DNA of 27,074 bases, from assembly GCA_002308215.1 (NCBI GenBank), contig DBVO01000016.1:14333-41406 (forward strand), given 5' to 3'. The stretch's first letter is position 1. Every line of letters starts with the position of its first letter. A program made the position numbers and the translations under genes. The notes under the pieces are model-generated. The model saw only the letters and a program-made list of their open reading frames with translations, ran no database searches and was not told where the DNA came from. Of this stretch, positions 23,665 to 27,074 are shown in pieces. The DNA is from Christensenella sp. UBA1262 (GTDB taxonomy: Bacteria; Bacillota; Clostridia; Christensenellales; CAG-917).

Positions 23665-26013
23665 ATGAAGAAAAAACTTATTGTTATAATCGCACTCGCA
23701 TTAGTGGTAGCAATATTTGCCACTCTGCTTGTAGGTTGTGACGAAATTTTCAAGAAAAACGATACGAGAGATGCAAACCAAGTAGTTGCTTCAGTTTCTT
23801 ATAAGGGACGCACAGCAAATGTCTACAAGTTTGAACTCGAGTCAAGTTTTAATAGCTATGCCTATCTTTATGTCAATTACTACGGGCTTACCTATGAACA
23901 AGCAGCTGACTATCTCGTAAAATCACTTGCTCAACAAAAGCTTTTGAATCTCTATGCAAAAGATGTCGTCCTTGATTATGTTAAGGCAAATCACGCAGAC
24001 AAGATTGATGCAAATGTAACTTATGCCACTGTAACTTCAAGACAATTGCTTTCAACAGCTGAAGTTGATCATGCTATTGATCAAACAAATGAAAGCTTGC
24101 TTTCATCTTTGAAAACAATTATTAAATCAGCAATTAGCGAAGACAATTATAATGCTGGCGAAACAACACCTGAAAAGGAAAAAGTTACAGATCCTATCAC
24201 TGTAAAATTTGAATCAAATGAAGGTAGCGAAGTTGCAGAGCAAAAGATTCAAAGAAACAGTGCAGCAGAAGAACCAACTGATCCAACAAGAAGTGGCTAT
24301 ACATTCTATGGATGGTACTTGGAAGACGATTTCAGTGGAGAAGAATTTGATTTTGATACCAAACTTGCTGAAGACACAACACTTTATGCAAAATGGGTTG
24401 AATATCTTGCGCCACGTGCTGTAAAGGAAGAGGAAGATGATGAAGATGATTATGACAAAGACGCTTACTTTGATGAAGCTGATTTGACTCCTACTTTCTT
24501 TTCAAATGAATATCAACAAGGCCTTTTCGATGAACTCAAAGATGATGAGACAATCGAGAATATGCAAGTTCCTTCAACAAGCACATTTGATGACACTCTC
24601 AAAACTTATATAGATGAAGGCATCGCAACTCTTAAAAAGAACATGATAAACAATGTTCACAAATCAAATTTCCAAGAGTGTTATGACTATTATCTTGAAA
24701 ACCAAATGGATTCAATGCTCGTTGAAAAACTTGAACGTGTTATTGGCGAAGGTGTAACAGTTACAAAAGCTGAAGTTGAAGAAGAGTTTACTCTTGCTGT
24801 ATCAAAGAACAAAGAAACATTTGGCAGCGATTCATCTGCTTATTCTTCTGCTCTTACAAGTGCTCTTAACACAACGTATTATCATACAGCACTTGACCAC
24901 AGCTATGGATTTGCTATCAACATTCTTTTGAAACTTGACGACGAGTCAGTTAACAAGCTCAACGAAAGATATACTAACCAACAAAACAAAGAGATGGTTC
25001 GTATTGAGCGCAATAGAGCTGTTAGGGTAATGAAGATTAATGTCTCTAACCCAGATTATGATTCTACTGCAAAGGTTTTGGATGCAGATGGCAATGAAAT
25101 TGAACTCCGCGATCCTATGACTGATGCAAACAATCCATATCTTGCAGAAAACACCGAATATAACAAGGACAACAATTATTCTCAAATCCTTGAATTCAAG
25201 AAAAATGATGATGGTGAATTTGAAATAGTTTATAATGCGCATGAGCATCCAGCAATGGCATATCTCACAAAGCAAATTTCTGCTTTCGATGATGGTGCTG
25301 AAGTTGGTATTATTCATCAAATCCACAACTCATTTAACCAAGTTAAAGCATATGTAGAAAGCAACGAAATGACACATATTGAAGGTGTTTATTGGCTTAG
25401 AGAAGTTGCAACAGCATGGCTTTATCTTGTTGGCGATGACAGTGGTGCAGTAAGTTCAGATTCTAATAATGGCGGCCTTGGATATCTTGTTACACCAGAA
25501 GGTGAGACATCCAATTACCTTGAAGACTTCACAACATATGCAAGAAACTTGATTGATGTTGGAACAGGCGCATATCAAGTTGGCGCAGTTGTAGACGCAG
25601 ATTTCGCTGGTGCAGATGCACAAGGTGAACTTGCAGGTGATGGTAAAGTTTATGTTGTCGCAGACAACATTGGATCTTCTAGCGCATACGCAGGCGTGTT
25701 TGTGTTACTTGCAAGCGACAAGGTTTGGGATGCTAATGCATATACAAATGAGGATACTGATGGACAACCTCTCAATGCAGAACAACAAGTTGCTCTTGAT
25801 AACACAACAGGCATCCTTCCAATGAATTATGTTCTCACATATGCTGAAGATCTTGACGATGTCAAGACAGTATATGGTTCAATTTATGATTCACTTCTCG
25901 AAGGAAAGAAAGCTGATCTTTACAACACTAAAGCTGGTGACGTTATTAAAAATAACGAAATCACATATTACAACAAAGTGTACAAATCACTTTATGAAAA
26001 ACTTGATAAATAA
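23665..26013 (+). CDS. Large lipoprotein with SurA/PrsA-like N-terminal segment and an inserted InlB-type repeat
   Basis: The 782-residue protein has a clear lipoprotein signal (MKKK, hydrophobic 5-22, lipobox LVGC with Cys25), so it should be tethered outside the membrane. Residues about 38-105 (VVASVSYKGRTANVYKFELE to QQKLLNLYAKDVV) resemble the start of SurA/PrsA-type foldases: a short strand-turn-strand followed by long helices. No parvulin PPIase domain was recognised. At about 177-246 sits one InlB B-type repeat (ITVKFESNEGSE, SGYTFYGWYLE, LYAKWVEY), followed by a very acidic segment (EEEDDEDDYDKD, 255-266). The remaining 500 residues are helix-rich and charged without a recognised domain. 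It is a single-gene unit with strong promoter, ribosome site and terminator. A folding or surface-scaffold role is possible, but unproven. Confidence 0.8.
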   Translation: MKKKLIVIIALALVVAIFATLLVGCDEIFKKNDTRDANQVVASVSYKGRTANVYKFELESSFNSYAYLYVNYYGLTYEQAADYLVKSLAQQKLLNLYAKDVVLDYVKANHADKIDANVTYATVTSRQLLSTAEVDHAIDQTNESLLSSLKTIIKSAISEDNYNAGETTPEKEKVTDPITVKFESNEGSEVAEQKIQRNSAAEEPTDPTRSGYTFYGWYLEDDFSGEEFDFDTKLAEDTTLYAKWVEYLAPRAVKEEEDDEDDYDKDAYFDEADLTPTFFSNEYQQGLFDELKDDETIENMQVPSTSTFDDTLKTYIDEGIATLKKNMINNVHKSNFQECYDYYLENQMDSMLVEKLERVIGEGVTVTKAEVEEEFTLAVSKNKETFGSDSSAYSSALTSALNTTYYHTALDHSYGFAINILLKLDDESVNKLNERYTNQQNKEMVRIERNRAVRVMKINVSNPDYDSTAKVLDADGNEIELRDPMTDANNPYLAENTEYNKDNNYSQILEFKKNDDGEFEIVYNAHEHPAMAYLTKQISAFDDGAEVGIIHQIHNSFNQVKAYVESNEMTHIEGVYWLREVATAWLYLVGDDSGAVSSDSNNGGLGYLVTPEGETSNYLEDFTTYARNLIDVGTGAYQVGAVVDADFAGADAQGELAGDGKVYVVADNIGSSSAYAGVFVLLASDKVWDANAYTNEDTDGQPLNAEQQVALDNTTGILPMNYVLTYAEDLDDVKTVYGSIYDSLLEGKKADLYNTKAGDVIKNNEITYYNKVYKSLYEKLDK

Positions 26014-26033
26014 GTTTTAAAACAAAAATAAAA

Positions 26034-26059
26034 AGCGTACCAGGCGGTACGCTTTTTTT
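26034..26059. terminator. Bidirectional rho-independent terminator between the lipoprotein and DegV genes
   Basis: A perfect 8-bp stem (AGCGTACC, 26034-26041, with GGTACGCT, 26046-26053) closes on AGGC. Seven T follow on the plus strand and TTTTATTTTTG on the minus strand, so it serves both converging genes. Confidence 0.92.
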
Positions 26060-26069
26060 ATCTAAATTG

Positions 26070-26906
26070 TTAGGCTTTTCGAGATTCTCCAAAGAAACAA
26101 ATACAAACTGCATCGGCTCCGATATAAGCAGAAACAAATTCGTTTTCTTGTTTAAATTCAATAAGAGCATCAGGGAGTTTCGTTGCAATGTTATCGTAAA
26201 GATTTTGTGCTTCAGCTTTTCCTCCATATGTAATTAAAAGTGGATAATTAATATCCTTATCATATGAGGAAACAACGTATTTGACTATATCAGAAATGGC
26301 TTTTTTGTTGCCCATAGTTTTTTGAAGCACACAAACCTTACCACCTTTTGAAATGTCAAATATAGGTTTAATGTTTACAATTGCTGTTTGAGCAATTATA
26401 TCGTTATTAGATAGTGCGGAAAAATCATTTGTAATAAAAACATGATGAAGTTTTTGCTTTGCTTCTTGTAAGCGGTTAGCAACTTGTTCAATGTCCAAGC
26501 CATCTTTTTGAAGATTAAGAGCAAGAGAATAGAGAAGTCCCTCGCCAGCGCCACATGAAAGCGTATCTATAACAATAATTCTTCTATCCGGATATTTAAT
26601 TTTTAACCCATTTGCAATGTATTCTGCAGTACTAAAACTCTCGGAAATACCAGATGATACTGAAAGTATCAAGACATCTTTACCCGATCCAAGTATTTTT
26701 TCTAGTGCGTGAGTGGAATCTTTTGGCGTGATCTGAGTTCTAACAGATAATCCAGCATGATGTGCATCCCCAATTATTTTTCCTGAGGACTTTTCTAGTG
26801 TTTTACCATCTACTGTAAAAGAAATAGGCAATACGCAATCATGACGAGCTTTTTGTTCGCCAACAAACACCGCTAAATTGTCAATAATGATTTCATATTT
26901 TGCCAT
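26070..26906 (-). CDS. Divergent DegV-family protein
   Basis: DegV proteins (FakB in the FakAB fatty-acid kinase) bind one fatty acid. The 278 residues keep the DegV layout: an opening AKYEIIID strand, VLPISFTVDGKTLE, a SVSSGISESF loop, VIDTLSCGAGEGLL (family VIDS...GxG), and the second domain with KPIFDISKGGKV. Key ligand motifs are altered: the opening DSTADL is DNLAVF, SGTY is SESF, and the C-terminal HTGPGA is absent (GADAVC), so the His that contacts the fatty acid carboxylate in FakB is missing. It may bind something else or be a regulatory relative. The start chosen is the ATG at 26906, after AGGTGG (26911-26916); ten more residues upstream in frame do not fit the family. Confidence 0.85.
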   Translation of the reverse strand: MAKYEIIIDNLAVFVGEQKARHDCVLPISFTVDGKTLEKSSGKIIGDAHHAGLSVRTQITPKDSTHALEKILGSGKDVLILSVSSGISESFSTAEYIANGLKIKYPDRRIIVIDTLSCGAGEGLLYSLALNLQKDGLDIEQVANRLQEAKQKLHHVFITNDFSALSNNDIIAQTAIVNIKPIFDISKGGKVCVLQKTMGNKKAISDIVKYVVSSYDKDINYPLLITYGGKAEAQNLYDNIATKLPDALIEFKQENEFVSAYIGADAVCICFFGESRKA

Positions 26907-26924
26907 TATTCCACCTATGTTTTT

Positions 26925-26953
26925 ATGATAGCACACTCCATTTTGTTTGTCTA
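26925..26953 (-). promoter_or_regulatory. Promoter of the DegV-family gene
   Basis: On the minus strand TAGACA (26948-26953) and TATCAT (26925-26930) are 17 bases apart. The predicted start near 26918 leaves a very short leader of about 12 bases that consists almost entirely of the AGGTGG ribosome site. Confidence 0.7.
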
Positions 26954-26988
26954 TATGTATATTTAGATTATGCGCTTATCAAAACAAT

Positions 26989-27026
26989 AAAAAACAAGCC
27001 ATCCTCTTGCGAGTTTGGCTTGTTTT
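26989..27026 (-). terminator. Rho-independent terminator of the tRNA gene
   Basis: A perfect 11-bp inverted repeat (26991-27001 with 27016-27026, AAAACAAGCCA type) encloses a 14-base loop; on the minus strand the right end is followed by TTTTTTATTG. It lies five bases after the tRNA 3' end. Confidence 0.88.
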
Positions 27027-27031
27027 GTCTT

Positions 27032-27074
27032 TGGTGGAGACGATAAGGCTCGAACTTATGACCTCCACGATGTC
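27032..27074 (-). tRNA. tRNA 3' part, probably tRNA-Val(GAC), truncated by window edge
   Basis: On the minus strand the last 43 bases of a tRNA are visible: a variable loop AGGTC, a 5-bp T stem (ATAAG/CTTAT) with loop TTCGAGC, the 3' acceptor strand CGTCTCC, discriminator A and an encoded CCA. Counting back from the T stem, the 3' anticodon stem is CGTGG and the anticodon loop ends GAC-A-T, giving anticodon GAC (valine, codons GUC/GUU). The 5' half lies outside the window, so the anticodon call depends on a standard 5-base variable loop. Confidence 0.8.

Noticed and set aside
1..27074. Defence island, prophage or integrated element
   Set aside because: No transposase, integrase, phage, restriction or toxin-antitoxin gene, no long terminal repeats and no att-like duplication at the tRNA gene; gene content is housekeeping and envelope.

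Overview
The window reads as a chromosomal segment of a strictly anaerobic, A/T-rich Bacillota bacterium, probably an uncultured gut member of class Clostridia. The signs are a one-chain pyruvate:ferredoxin oxidoreductase, the Firmicutes-type ecfA1-ecfA2-ecfT-truA operon, a WalJ-family nuclease, lipobox lipoproteins, strong AGGAGG ribosome sites and TTGACA-N17-TATAAT promoters. The species assignment is inference. No mobile element, phage gene, CRISPR array or rRNA was seen, and no gap without a gene exceeds about 205 bases.

Layout, left to right. (1) 1-967: the 3' end of an ECF-type sigma factor gene overlaps a membrane protein resembling an RsgI-type anti-sigma factor. (2) 1030-3510: a large surface lipoprotein with InlB-type repeats and a ladder of GLUG-like repeats. 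(3) 3611-7135, minus strand: pyruvate:ferredoxin oxidoreductase with its own strong promoter. (4) 7340-10704: an ECF vitamin/metal transporter energising module plus the tRNA pseudouridine synthase gene truA, overlapping head to tail and ending in a strong terminator; ecfA1 appears to be translated from a leaderless mRNA. (5) 10856-15401: glutaminyl-tRNA synthetase, then three unrecognised genes: a four-zinc-ribbon coiled-coil protein and two related four-helix membrane proteins. A PIVxPxAxVPYxTQ-like peptide is shared by the zinc-ribbon protein and the second membrane protein. (6) 15482-23493: a tight housekeeping cluster: WalJ-like MBL-fold nuclease, two tandem CPBP intramembrane proteases, rlmH, tadA, pth, mfd. 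(7) 23665-26013: a second large lipoprotein, with a SurA/PrsA-like N-terminal part interrupted by one InlB-type repeat. (8) 26070-26906, minus strand: a divergent DegV-family protein. (9) the 3' end of a tRNA gene, probably tRNA-Val(GAC), on the minus strand at the right edge.

How the parts relate: most genes serve translation fidelity (truA, glnS, rlmH, tadA, pth), transcription-coupled repair (mfd), anaerobic pyruvate oxidation and nutrient uptake. The accessory component is the envelope: two secreted lipoproteins, a sigma/anti-sigma pair, tandem membrane proteases and the zinc-ribbon/membrane-protein trio. The trio at 12543-15401 is the best candidate for an undescribed system. The leaderless ecfA1 promoter, the palindromes at the glnS and PFOR promoters, and the DegV homologue that has lost its ligand-binding motifs are the other points worth checking.
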